A DNA stretch of 64,000 nt from RGIG2945 sp045540355 (GCA_045540355.1 JAZQHB010000006.1:36164-100163), one strand, 5' to 3'. Shown: positions 52,801-60,764, counted from the stretch's first letter. Notes: generated from the sequence alone by a model not told the origin. A program made the numbers and translations.

Positions 52801-53507
52801 ATGTAACAACAATCAAATCTGAGGCATTTGCAGAATGTGACAGCCTTGAAACGGCGGTTATTTCCGACTCAGTTGTCAACATTGCAAGCGATGCTTTTGA
52901 AGGCTGTGAGCTGCTGACAATCTGTTGTATGGAAGATTCCTATGCTTACGAGTATGCGGTTAAAAATGATATTCCCGTAAGTACATTCGTCGTAGCACCC
53001 ATACCTAATCACACCTACACAGGAAAGGAAATAGAGCCTGAAGTAAATGTCTCGATGTCAGGTAAAGAGCTTGAAGAAAAGGTTGACTTTTCAGTTAAGT
53101 ACAACGATAACATAAATGTCGGAACGGCAAAGGTAACAGTAAAAGGTAAGGAAATATATAAAGCACTTGTAAGCATTGCAAACTTCACTATTATTACAAA
53201 AAATCTTTCAACAGCAGATGTTGCAGCAATTGCTGATCAGAATTATACAGGTAATGCCGTAACACCAAGCCTCGCAGTTACCGACAGCGGAAATGTTCTC
53301 AAGGAAGGTATTGACTATACGGTAACATACAAAAACAATACCGAAGTGGGAACGGCAACCGTGACGATAAAAGGAACAGGCAATTATTCGGGTACAAAGA
53401 GCGTTAGTTTCAATATAACCAAACAGACGCTTTTTCAAAGATTGAAGAACACCTTATCAACATTCTTTGCAAAAATCAAGGCATGGTTTGTTTCAATTTT
53501 CAGCTAA
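49872..53507 (+). CDS. Secreted BspA-type leucine-rich-repeat surface protein
   Basis: The ATG at 49872 has AAGGAGG 8 nt upstream; earlier in-frame starts lie on or before the site. The 1211-residue protein has a signal peptide (basic start, hydrophobic residues 7-25, cut probably after ANA). More than twenty LRR_5-type repeats follow, of the pattern IPDTVETIGEDAFYGCKKLKE (shortened), from about residue 100 to 1040. Two tandem Ig-like/MBG domains (about 1050-1190) follow, and then a short amphipathic end (LFQRLKNTLSTFFAKIKAW). There is no LPxTG or SLH motif, so attachment is unknown. It is the third gene after the ECF sigma and anti-sigma-like genes and may be their product or target. Confidence 0.92.
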   Translation: MNKTKRILSVILTMVLLFTGIPVSFTDITANAVTIDGELEIYEDFVFQIGKNVSGKEEATIIYYLGNKTDVTIPEKIKNVPVVHIYKEAFDAACGSDDFFYENNDNTNIERVVIPDTVETIGEDAFYGCKKLKEVKLSANLKRIGDNAFYNCASLENLEFGNKLEYVGRFFLAYTQIKDVVFTGGAGVQLEIESQAFENSSVKNITVKSDYLKVFQNSFRNTPFLNEVIIEGEVTHFPAYVFGIKGVSNSKDAEFPNRVIFKNKFVDDVYENAAGYYQNRYIDDWENTGWTVFFRNESEAEWLTDGDYTYFLKDDKAVITEYNGEINTKIVIPQTLGGKTVSEIGYAVFRDADAVTEVSIPSNIEKIGAFAFDNCDKLKKVTYESDALKFSMAAFRKCIVLEKFVFPENAAEIPDSIFEGCVGLTSVIANGAKVIGDSAFMRCSSLEFVSFSPELNTVKPYGFYGCAGIESIGVSGEKITQLGKSAFNLSGIKSFIISDEITEVPDSCFAYSELSSVLIPDSVKVIGACAFEKCEISELDLPDSLTVIGNYAFGSSAGITELNLPEKLKSIGTKAFYNCANLSGTLRLESNIEYVGDNAFEDTNLTKLYYNLKAFQKLTEKGIPLNISAFEGIVFDEITFGDDVEIISKNIFANQYKITSLVIPDKVTLIDSAAFANCTNLKELSLPTNLKEIKDNAFYGCKSLEEFTIPKGVRSICESAIPPLVKTVYFNAEDCNFKELKKDDRQHEISPFAQRLVENVIIGDTVRRIPDHFLAYCDFIDAVILPDSVTEIGKEAFAWSEIKTINLPDGLISIEDLAFAGNEIEIGEYYLPESLRMIGKSVFAACKTQERVYIPDSVVYIGESVFANCDNLEVVRVSPNVKYIMDSTFYSCSKLRLVEWGADVKLIGHNAFARCESLTEFDFRGVEMLYPNSFDGAAVKTVMLGETKTEEASELISVDEQSFKNCTDLETLSVGGNVTTIKSEAFAECDSLETAVISDSVVNIASDAFEGCELLTICCMEDSYAYEYAVKNDIPVSTFVVAPIPNHTYTGKEIEPEVNVSMSGKELEEKVDFSVKYNDNINVGTAKVTVKGKEIYKALVSIANFTIITKNLSTADVAAIADQNYTGNAVTPSLAVTDSGNVLKEGIDYTVTYKNNTEVGTATVTIKGTGNYSGTKSVSFNITKQTLFQRLKNTLSTFFAKIKAWFVSIFS

Positions 53508-53511
53508 AACA

Positions 53512-53541
53512 AAAACGAGCTTCACACAAGAAGCTCGTTTT
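53512..53541. terminator. Bidirectional terminator after the LRR gene
   Basis: AAAACGAGCTTC-ACACAA-GAAGCTCGTTTT, a perfect 12-bp stem between convergent genes. Confidence 0.92.
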
Positions 53542-53558
53542 GTTGTATCAACAGAATA

Positions 53559-54557
53559 TTAAAATGTTTGAATTGCTTCAGCAACCCTGTGTGATAACTT
53601 GTCCTTTGTTCTCGGATGAATTTCAAAGGATTCGCAAACATCGGCAGAGATAACTGTCTTAACGAACGGCACTTTATTCTGAATTTCAAGCTGTGCCTTC
53701 TGGACATTGTGCCATGCTTCGTCATCTCTGGGGTCAAAGTCGGCAATCTGAATGATTACGAAAGGAAGCTCATTGTTTTTGAAATCCTTTCGCCAGACAC
53801 TTATCATAGCGGCTAATTCGTTTTTGTATTCAAGAGATTCTTCCAAGGAAGTGTCACTTTCACCCTGATACCACACAACACCCGAAAGTGAAAAGGGGAT
53901 AACCTGAGCAAGAGCGTAGTTGTAAAGCACACCGTCACCGTTCCAGTCTTTACAAATGTCCGAATAATGGTCACCGTGTCTTTTGTCGACAGGTACTCCT
54001 GTTCCGAGCTTTTCAAAAGTTCCCTCAGGTACCCAGCTTTCAATGACTGATGCACCCTGATAAGTAGTTATAACACCAACTGCAATATCTTTTTTCTCAA
54101 CCAATTCAAGAGCGGTAAGATATCCGATAGCGGTCCAATCTTTAGCGTTTCCTTTGGTGCATTTTACCCAGCCGTCTTTTGCCTTGAAAATATCGCTATC
54201 TTCAATCCTGTCGGTAGAAAACAGGCGAAGCTTGTCGTTTGTCTTATATGCTTCTTGAGGGGTTGCAGATTCGTGAAGCTTGAACTGCATATTTGATTGA
54301 CCAGCAAAAAGATAAACCTCACCGACAAAAATATCGGTCAGAACAGTTGTTTCATCGTCAGAAGTGAAAGTTAAATCATAAGGTCCGCCGTATTCCATAG
54401 CAGGAAATTCAACGAGCCATTTTTCGTCAGTTGAGGTGATATTTTTGGTTTGTCCCGCAAATGTAATAACCGCATCACCGCAACCCTCACCGTAAATGCG
54501 TATAGGCTGATTTGCGGCAAAGACCATACTTGATGTAAAAATCGGATTAAGTTTCAT
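53559..54557 (-). CDS. Sialate O-acetylesterase-type SGNH hydrolase (SASA domain)
   Basis: The ATG at 54557 has AGGAG upstream; a longer frame to 54596 has no site. The 332-residue protein has a small N-terminal beta domain (about residues 1-90) and a SASA-type hydrolase core. The nucleophile is in VYLFAGQSNMQF (about residue 86-97), there is VVWYQGESD in the middle, and FEIHPRTKDKLS near the end carries the catalytic His. Members remove acetyl esters from sialic acid or plant xylan sugars. No signal peptide is present. No sialidase or nan gene is nearby, so plant glycan deacetylation is at least as likely. Confidence 0.9.
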   Translation of the reverse strand: MKLNPIFTSSMVFAANQPIRIYGEGCGDAVITFAGQTKNITSTDEKWLVEFPAMEYGGPYDLTFTSDDETTVLTDIFVGEVYLFAGQSNMQFKLHESATPQEAYKTNDKLRLFSTDRIEDSDIFKAKDGWVKCTKGNAKDWTAIGYLTALELVEKKDIAVGVITTYQGASVIESWVPEGTFEKLGTGVPVDKRHGDHYSDICKDWNGDGVLYNYALAQVIPFSLSGVVWYQGESDTSLEESLEYKNELAAMISVWRKDFKNNELPFVIIQIADFDPRDDEAWHNVQKAQLEIQNKVPFVKTVISADVCESFEIHPRTKDKLSHRVAEAIQTF

Positions 54558-54631
54558 ATAAACCAACTCCTGAAGCAATTTTTTACATAATAACATAAAT
54601 ACAAGTGTTTGTATAGAGTTAAATTTGAAGC

Positions 54632-54660
54632 TTGAAGATTTGAAAATATTATGCTATAAT
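54632..54660 (+). promoter_or_regulatory. Promoter of tRNA-Arg
   Basis: TTGAAG, 17-nt spacer, TATAAT, 11 nt before the tRNA 5' end. Confidence 0.75.
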
Positions 54661-54671
54661 GTAGTGCATAG

Positions 54672-54749
54672 CCGCTCGTAGCACAGTCCGGATAGTGCAG
54701 CAGATTCCGATTCTGAAGGTCGGGGGTTCGAATCCCTTCGAGCGGGCCA
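54672..54749 (+). tRNA. tRNA-Arg (anticodon CCG)
   Basis: Acceptor stem CCGCTCG/CGAGCGG, D stem GCAC/GTGC, anticodon loop TTCCGAT with CCG at 54707-54709, T loop TTCGAAT with stem GGGGG/CCCTT, encoded CCA. The first anticodon-stem pair is G-A mismatched. It reads CGG codons. Confidence 0.9.
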
Positions 54750-54750
54750 A

Positions 54751-54788
54751 AAAACAGAGCGTTGACCGCAAGGTCAAGGCTCTGTTTT
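54751..54788 (+). terminator. Terminator after tRNA-Arg
   Basis: ACAGAGC-G-TTGACC and GGTCAA-G-GCTCTGT with a GCAA loop, then TTTT. A long hairpin typical of a tRNA terminator. Confidence 0.85.
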
Positions 54789-54830
54789 CGTTCGAGGGAT
54801 TCGAAGCCTGAGAGGGCGCCGAACGTAAAG

Positions 54831-54855
54831 CAAAACAGTTCGGGGAACTGTTTTG
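54831..54855. repeat. Perfect 11-bp hairpin downstream of the tRNA
   Basis: CAAAACAGTTC-GGG-GAACTGTTTTG. Not followed by a clean T-run on either strand, so its role is unclear. Confidence 0.6.
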
Positions 54856-54884
54856 TGGAGAGGCTGAACAACTGTATTTTTATA

Positions 54885-54913
54885 TTGCAATATACCATAA
54901 CATATTATATAAT
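54885..54913 (+). promoter_or_regulatory. Promoter of the GH28-like gene (TTGCAA type)
   Basis: TTGCAA, 17-nt spacer, TATAAT, about 31 nt before the ATG. Confidence 0.75.
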
Positions 54914-54944
54914 TAACAAAAAACAATCAATGATCGGAGATACT

Positions 54945-56528
54945 ATGTTACTGTTCAGCGAACATCCTATATCAAATGAAATTTGTGATACTTATGATAT
55001 ATCGGTTAATAAAAAGGCTGTAAAAGCCGTAAAAACAAGAGTTTCTGCCATGCCTTTCAATCGTCTCTGGCCGGGTAACCAAAGACCTTTGGAACAGACG
55101 GAAGAGGCTTCGTATGTTTATATTTCCACTGACGAAGAAGTGCTTGATTTTACTGTTTCGACTTCGGTTGATTTTCGTGAAGTCGTCATAAGACCGCTGT
55201 CGGCAGGTGTCACGCCGTCGGTTTCTGACGGTGTAATACGTTTTTCGATCGATAAGTGCGGTTACTATACGGTAGAGCTTGACGGCCCTGCCAATGCTTT
55301 GCATATTTTTGTCGATCCGATACATGATTTCCGACTTCCTGACAACAAAGATTCGTTATACTATTTCGGACCGGGTGTGCATAACGTCGGAGAATTGCGT
55401 TTAAAAAGCGATGCTACAGTATATATTCACCGCGATGCAGTTGTTTTCGGTTCAATTCTCGCAGTAAATGCCGAAAATATCAGGATTTTGGGAGAAGGTG
55501 TGCTCGACGGTAGTTTCTATGAAAGAAAAACCGAAGCTTTCCTTTTGGCTTATGATTATACTAGAGCTCCTGAGGTTAGTTGGGAAAGACGTCAGATGAC
55601 AGATATTGTTGACGCTAAAGCTGATTGCTTTACGGATATCAGCAGCTATGAAAAGGGCAGAGGTACATTTATTTACCGCGATGATGCTCAGTTCGATAAA
55701 TTACTTGAAATTATGAAACCTGTCAAAACGGGACTTTCTTTTTACGCTTGCGAAAATATAGAAATTACGGGCATTATTCTTCGCAATTGCGCGGGACTTT
55801 CCATGACTCAGGCAGGGTGCAGAGATATTCATTATAAAAATATCAAGCTCATCGGAAATTGGCGATATAACAGCGACGGTATCGATTTTTATAACTGCAG
55901 TAATTGCTCGGTAAAACAGTGCTTTTTACGTTCTTTTGACGATACGGTTTGCGTCAAAGGTCAAATCGGATGGGATACCATGGATGCTTCGGATATTGTT
56001 GTTGAAGAATGTGTTTTATGGAATGATTGGGGCCACACAATAGATATCGGTGTGGATACAGTGGCACCTGAAATCAAAAACATTGTTTTTAGTAATTGTG
56101 ATTTGATTCACAATACCACAGCCGCTATTGATATCGGTAACTGCGACAGGGCATTTGTTCATAATGTTTTGTTTGAAGATCTTCGGATAGAGTTTTCCGG
56201 TTATGACCTGAAACCTGTTATTCAATCAAGTGATGATGTCGGATTTGTTCCTCAAAAACATACTCCTACTTTGATTGATATGTTTTTGGGATGCGGTACA
56301 TGGTCTGTTGATAATCTGTACGGCAGGATATCCGATGTTGTTTTCCGAAATATTTCCGTAATATCCGACTACGATTTCAAGCCGATTATCCGTGTAAACG
56401 GTTATAGTGAAGACCACGACATTAAAAATATTATCGTTGAAAAAATGACATTTAACGGTAAAACTTTAAACAAAGCCGATGATTTCATAATGAAAACTAA
56501 CGAATTTGCTGATTTTAAAGTTTTGTAA
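54945..56528 (+). CDS. GH28-like parallel beta-helix glycoside hydrolase, cytoplasmic
   Basis: The ATG at 54945 has GGAG 6 nt upstream, better than the ATG at 54930. The 527-residue protein has a short N-terminal beta domain and a right-handed beta-helix. Catalytic-type motifs are NSDGIDF, SFDDTVCVK and WGHTIDIG (about residues 303-370), comparable to the GH28 N-x-D, DD and GHG positions. In GH28 these carry the three catalytic aspartates; here Asp is kept in the first two and GHG reads GHT. Substrate could be polygalacturonate, rhamnogalacturonan or another glycan. It lacks a signal peptide. Confidence 0.8.
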   Translation: MLLFSEHPISNEICDTYDISVNKKAVKAVKTRVSAMPFNRLWPGNQRPLEQTEEASYVYISTDEEVLDFTVSTSVDFREVVIRPLSAGVTPSVSDGVIRFSIDKCGYYTVELDGPANALHIFVDPIHDFRLPDNKDSLYYFGPGVHNVGELRLKSDATVYIHRDAVVFGSILAVNAENIRILGEGVLDGSFYERKTEAFLLAYDYTRAPEVSWERRQMTDIVDAKADCFTDISSYEKGRGTFIYRDDAQFDKLLEIMKPVKTGLSFYACENIEITGIILRNCAGLSMTQAGCRDIHYKNIKLIGNWRYNSDGIDFYNCSNCSVKQCFLRSFDDTVCVKGQIGWDTMDASDIVVEECVLWNDWGHTIDIGVDTVAPEIKNIVFSNCDLIHNTTAAIDIGNCDRAFVHNVLFEDLRIEFSGYDLKPVIQSSDDVGFVPQKHTPTLIDMFLGCGTWSVDNLYGRISDVVFRNISVISDYDFKPIIRVNGYSEDHDIKNIIVEKMTFNGKTLNKADDFIMKTNEFADFKVL

Positions 56529-56660
56529 TTGAAAATTTGTGTAAAATGCTTCTGAGACTATCTTATATTTTAATAAAAATTAAAATCATAAAAAGTGAGA
56601 AAAAAAGAGGAAAACAAAGAAATTCAGAGCATTGAAGAGTATTAACAAAAATTTCAGCTG

Positions 56661-56686
56661 ACTTCAAGATATTTCTTGAAGTTTTT
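56661..56686 (+). terminator. Terminator before the pot operon
   Basis: ACTTCAAGA-TATT-TCTTGAAGT perfect stem followed by TTTT. It lies 130 nt after the GH28-like stop and 13 nt before the pot promoter. Confidence 0.75.
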
Positions 56687-56698
56687 AGCAAAAAACTG

Positions 56699-56727
56699 TT
56701 GACTTTTGGAGCATTTAGAATTATATT
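56699..56727 (+). promoter_or_regulatory. Promoter of potABCD
   Basis: TTGACT, 17-nt spacer, TATATT, about 36 nt before the potA start. Confidence 0.75.
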
Positions 56728-56762
56728 TATTATTAAGTTTTATAAGGAAGGGATTTGTATAA

Positions 56763-57881
56763 TTGAAAGAGAAAAAGATTATTGAGCTTAAAAATATTTC
56801 CGTTCGTTACGGAGATGCACAAATATTGGAAGACTTCAATCTTTACATCCATGACAAAGAGTTTGTCACACTCTTAGGTCCGTCAGGTTGCGGTAAAACT
56901 ACAACACTTCGTGTTATCGGCGGTTTTGCTGAGCCTTGTGCGGGTGATGTGATTTTTGATGGTAATAATATAAACGGTGTTCCTGCACATAAAAGGCAGG
57001 TTAACACCATTTTTCAGCGTTATGCACTTTTCGGACATCTTAATGTCTACGAAAACATAGCGTTTGGTCTGCGTATCAAAAAAACGCCTGAAAAGGAAAT
57101 TAAAAAGACTGTTTTTGAGATGCTGGAGCTTGTCAATCTCAAGGGCTTCGAAAAACGAAATATCAACAGTCTTTCAGGCGGTCAGCAGCAGAGAGTTGCA
57201 ATAGCAAGAGCTTTGGCGGTCAAGCCGAGAGTTCTTTTGCTGGACGAACCCCTGGGTGCACTTGACCTCAAACTCCGTAAGGATATGCAGGTTGAGCTTA
57301 AAAATATTCAGCAAAGACTTAATATCACATTTATCTATGTTACTCATGACCAGGAAGAGGCTTTGTCAATGTCTGATACGGTTGTTGTTATGGATAACGG
57401 TCGTATTCAGCAAATCGGCACACCGACAGATATTTACAACGAGCCTAAGAACGCATTTGTTGCAGATTTTATCGGTGAAAGTAATATCATTGACGGTATT
57501 ATGAGAGAAGATTGCCTCGTTGAGTTTGACGGAAGAAAGTTTGAATGTCTTGATAAAGGCTTTGCAAAAAATGAACCCGTTGATGTTGTAATCCGTCCTG
57601 AGGATGTTGTTGTGCTTCCGCTTACTGAGAACAAATTGTCAGGTGAAGTTACATCTGTAACATTCAAGGGTGTTCATTATGAAATAATCGTCGACATAAA
57701 CGGTTTCAAATGGATGATTCAGTCAACCGTCAAGAGCGAGGTTGGAGAAAATATCAGCCTTGATATCGTTCCTGATGCGATACATATTATGAAAAAGTCA
57801 GAGTATTCGGGTCAGTTTGGCGATTACAGCTCTTTTAGTGATGAAATCGAGCATTTGTCAGACACAGAGGTAGAAAGCTGA
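56763..57881 (+). CDS. potA: Spermidine/putrescine ABC transporter ATPase
   Basis: The TTG at 56763 follows AAGGAAGGGA. The 372-residue protein has Walker A GPSGCGKTTTLR (about residue 39-50), the signature LSGGQQQRVAIARA, Walker B LLLDEPLGALD, and a C-terminal TOBE-type regulatory region (VDVVIRPEDVVVLP). It powers polyamine uptake. The stop overlaps the potB start. All four pot genes are present and ordered potA-B-C-D. Confidence 0.94.
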   Translation: MKEKKIIELKNISVRYGDAQILEDFNLYIHDKEFVTLLGPSGCGKTTTLRVIGGFAEPCAGDVIFDGNNINGVPAHKRQVNTIFQRYALFGHLNVYENIAFGLRIKKTPEKEIKKTVFEMLELVNLKGFEKRNINSLSGGQQQRVAIARALAVKPRVLLLDEPLGALDLKLRKDMQVELKNIQQRLNITFIYVTHDQEEALSMSDTVVVMDNGRIQQIGTPTDIYNEPKNAFVADFIGESNIIDGIMREDCLVEFDGRKFECLDKGFAKNEPVDVVIRPEDVVVLPLTENKLSGEVTSVTFKGVHYEIIVDINGFKWMIQSTVKSEVGENISLDIVPDAIHIMKKSEYSGQFGDYSSFSDEIEHLSDTEVES

Positions 57882-58726
57882 TGAAAAGACTTAATACAAA
57901 TACTAAAAAAGGCGGTTTTATACGACATCTTGCAGAAGCTCCGTATTTGTTGTGGTCTGTGCTTTTCATAATTGTTCCGCTGTTGCTTGTTGCATACTAT
58001 GCTTTTACTGACAGAGGCGGAAATTTTACCTTTGAAAATGTCACACAGCTTCAAGGTTACACAACAATTATACTTCGTTCTATCTGGTTCGGTATAATCG
58101 CAACAGGGATATGCCTTGTTATTGCATATCCGATAGCATATATAATTTCACAAAGCAAGGCGAAAACACAGAGTGTTCTTATAATGTTAGTCATGCTTCC
58201 TATGTGGATGAATTTCCTTCTCAGAACTTATTCCTTGATGGTTTTGCTTGAGCAGACAGGTATCATCAACACATTATTATCAAAAATCGGCTTAGGTCCT
58301 TATCAGATGATAAACACATCGGGTGCGGTTATTTTGGGTATGGTATATAATTTCCTGCCGTATATGATTTTACCGCTTTATTCGATTATGACTAAGATTG
58401 ATAAAAGCGTCATAGAAGCGGCACAGGATCTTGGCGGAAACAAATTACAGGTTCTTAGCAAGGTTATAATACCGCAGAGTATTCCGGGTATTGTATCAGG
58501 TATCACAATGGTGTTCGTGCCGTCAGTAAGCACATTCTATATTTCGCAAAAACTCGGCGGCGGTAAGTTTACGCTTATCGGCGATGTAATTGAAATGCAG
58601 TTCAAAACTGCGGATAACTATAATCTTGGTGCGGCAATTTCATTGGTGCTTATGGTTATCATAATAATTTCTCTTGCAGTTATGAATCACTTTGCAGATG
58701 ATGACGAAGGGGGTATTGTAGTATGA
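57881..58726 (+). CDS. potB: Spermidine/putrescine ABC transporter permease PotB
   Basis: A 281-residue permease with about six membrane segments. The cytoplasmic EAA loop is visible as VIEAAQDLGGNKLQVLSKVIIPQS (about residues 176-199). Substrate passes between PotB and PotC. Its start overlaps the potA stop, and it overlaps potC by 4 nt, so stoichiometric translation is likely. Nothing unusual was seen. Confidence 0.94.
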   Translation: MKRLNTNTKKGGFIRHLAEAPYLLWSVLFIIVPLLLVAYYAFTDRGGNFTFENVTQLQGYTTIILRSIWFGIIATGICLVIAYPIAYIISQSKAKTQSVLIMLVMLPMWMNFLLRTYSLMVLLEQTGIINTLLSKIGLGPYQMINTSGAVILGMVYNFLPYMILPLYSIMTKIDKSVIEAAQDLGGNKLQVLSKVIIPQSIPGIVSGITMVFVPSVSTFYISQKLGGGKFTLIGDVIEMQFKTADNYNLGAAISLVLMVIIIISLAVMNHFADDDEGGIVV

Positions 58727-59529
58727 CAAAAGCCTCAAAAATATATACAGTACTTCTATTTGCATTTCTCTATGCTCCGATAATTATAATGATAGTTTTT
58801 TCGTTCAATTCATCGGATTCTGTCGGAGTTATGTCGGGCTTTTCGTTTAAGTGGTACGGTGAATTATTTAAAGATTCAGCAACCCTGGAAGCTTTGAGAA
58901 ACACGCTTATTCTCGCAGTTTTATCTTCTGTTATTGCTACTGTGTTCGGCACAATGGCGGCAGTCGGAATAAACATGATGAAACGCAAATGGGCACAAAG
59001 GCTCACGATGTCCGTAACAAATATTCCGATGATGAACCCTGATATCGTAACAGGTATATCAATGATGCTTCTTTTTGTTTTTGTTGGTGCCTTACTCAAT
59101 CAAACGGGTGTTCTCGGATTTTGGACGGTATTGATAGCACATATCACCTTCAATTTACCCTATGTTATTTTGTCTGTGTTACCCAAATTGCGTCAGGTGG
59201 ATAAGCATCTTCCCGAGGCGGCAATGGACTTGGGGTGCACACCGATAAAGGCGTTTTTTAAGGTGGTTTTACCGAATATCATGCCCGGTATTGTTACGGG
59301 ACTTATAATGGCATTCACACTTTCACTTGATGACTTTGTTATCAGTTACTTCAATGTAGGTCCTGCATTCCAGACATTACCTATCAGAATATTCTCAATG
59401 ACAAAGAAGAGAGTTACACCTGATATTTATGCTCTTTCGGCAATTATATTTGTAACTATTCTTGTTTTACTCCTTTTGATAAACTTCTCACAGAAGAAGT
59501 CTGATGAAAAGGAGGCAAAAAAAGCATGA
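58723..59529 (+). CDS. potC: Spermidine/putrescine ABC transporter permease PotC
   Basis: A 268-residue permease with six segments and the EAA loop LPEAAMDLGCTPIKAFFKVVLP (about residues 165-186). It forms the membrane channel with PotB. The stop overlaps potD by 4 nt. The C-terminus is strongly basic-acidic (KKSDEKEAKK), as in other PotC proteins of Firmicutes. Confidence 0.94.
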   Translation: MTKASKIYTVLLFAFLYAPIIIMIVFSFNSSDSVGVMSGFSFKWYGELFKDSATLEALRNTLILAVLSSVIATVFGTMAAVGINMMKRKWAQRLTMSVTNIPMMNPDIVTGISMMLLFVFVGALLNQTGVLGFWTVLIAHITFNLPYVILSVLPKLRQVDKHLPEAAMDLGCTPIKAFFKVVLPNIMPGIVTGLIMAFTLSLDDFVISYFNVGPAFQTLPIRIFSMTKKRVTPDIYALSAIIFVTILVLLLLINFSQKKSDEKEAKKA

Positions 59530-60692
59530 AAAAGATAAAGATTTTTGCTTTGACGGTTTTGCTTGTTCTGATGAGTTTTCCGATGTCTGTTTCCGTTCAG
59601 GCGGAAGAGAGATCAATCAATGTCTATAACTGGGCAGAGTATATTTCTGACGGTGCAGATGATACACTTGATGTAAACGCTGAGTTTGAAAGACGAACAG
59701 GCATCAAGGTCAATTACACAAACTACGCAACAAATGAAGACTTATACGCTAAGCTTAAAAGCGGCGGCTCGAATTACGATGTAGTCATTCCGTCGGATTA
59801 TATGATTGAGAGACTTATAAATGAGGGATATCTTCAGAAAATTGATTTCTCCAACATTCCGAACTACAAATACATTTCAGAGCGATATAAGGATATGTAT
59901 TTCGATAAGAATAACGAATATTCTGTTCCGTATACAGTCGGAATGGTAGGTCTTATCTATAATAAAAAATATGTTGAAGAAGCTCCTACGAGCTGGGAAA
60001 TTATGTGGGACGGAAGATATACAAACAATATTTTGATGTTCGAAAGCTCCCGTGATGCGTTTGCGATTGCTCAGTTTATACTCGGTCAGAGTCTTAATAC
60101 GGAAAATCCCGATGATTGGTATGCTGCAGCAGAGAAGCTTAAAGAGCAGAAGCCTGTATTGCAGTCTTATGTAAGTGATGAAATTTATAATAAGCTTGAA
60201 GGCGAATCGGCCTATATCGGTGCTTATTATGCGGGTGACTACCTCAGTATGGCGGACAATAATCCTGACTTAGGCTTTGTTTATCCTGAAGAAGGCACAA
60301 ACTTTTTTGTTGACTCAATGTGCATACCGACAAGTTCACAGAATAAAGAGCTTGCGGAAATGTATATAAACTTTATGCTTGAGCCTGATATTGCAAAGGC
60401 AAATGCGGAATACATCTGTTATGCTACACCGCATACGGGCGTGCTTGCAATGGAAGATTATGAGTATAAGGATAACGAAATTCTTTACCCGGATGATGAA
60501 ACTATTGCAAATACACAGTATTTCCACAATCTTTCTCCTGAAACATTACAGCTTATGACTCAACTTTGGGAGGAAGTAAAGCTTGATAACACAAGCAATA
60601 AGAGTATGTATATCGGTTTTGCCGTGCTCGGTGCGGGTGCACTTGCGGCAATCATTTACAGGGCAGTCCGTAAGAAAATCAGAGCAATCTGA
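59526..60692 (+). CDS. potD: Polyamine-binding protein PotD with C-terminal membrane anchor
   Basis: A 388-residue binding protein with a signal peptide (cut probably after VQA, near residue 26). It has the PotD start RSINVYNWAEYIS and the polyamine-site patterns YDVVIPSDYM and FEEGTNFFVDSMCIP-like region (EEGTNFFVDSMCIP). Polyamine-binding proteins in Firmicutes are usually lipoproteins, but no lipobox cysteine is present here. Instead the C-terminus has a hydrophobic segment (about residues 359-381) followed by basic residues (RKKIRAI), so it is probably held by a C-terminal membrane anchor. Confidence 0.92.
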   Translation: MKKIKIFALTVLLVLMSFPMSVSVQAEERSINVYNWAEYISDGADDTLDVNAEFERRTGIKVNYTNYATNEDLYAKLKSGGSNYDVVIPSDYMIERLINEGYLQKIDFSNIPNYKYISERYKDMYFDKNNEYSVPYTVGMVGLIYNKKYVEEAPTSWEIMWDGRYTNNILMFESSRDAFAIAQFILGQSLNTENPDDWYAAAEKLKEQKPVLQSYVSDEIYNKLEGESAYIGAYYAGDYLSMADNNPDLGFVYPEEGTNFFVDSMCIPTSSQNKELAEMYINFMLEPDIAKANAEYICYATPHTGVLAMEDYEYKDNEILYPDDETIANTQYFHNLSPETLQLMTQLWEEVKLDNTSNKSMYIGFAVLGAGALAAIIYRAVRKKIRAI

Positions 60693-60707
60693 TTTATCTG
60701 TAGTCGA

Positions 60708-60741
60708 CAAAACCCTCGGCAGTTTTGTGCCGAGGGTTTTG
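60708..60741 (+). terminator. Terminator after potD
   Basis: AAAACCCTCGGCA and TGCCGAGGGTTTT form a perfect 13-bp stem with a 6-nt loop. Confidence 0.92.
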
Positions 60742-60764
60742 CTTTACCACTTTATAAATTTTTA

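Noticed and set aside
54672..54749. tRNA-Arg as an attachment site of an integrative element
   Set aside because: No integrase, relaxase or phage gene and no direct repeat of the tRNA 3' end were seen nearby; only an inverted partial copy is present.
54554..54898. A 114-residue minus-strand frame across the tRNA, containing EGIRTPDLQNRN
   Set aside because: It is the translation of the antisense of tRNA-Arg and its terminator. This kind of frame is a well-known artefact and has no ribosome binding site.
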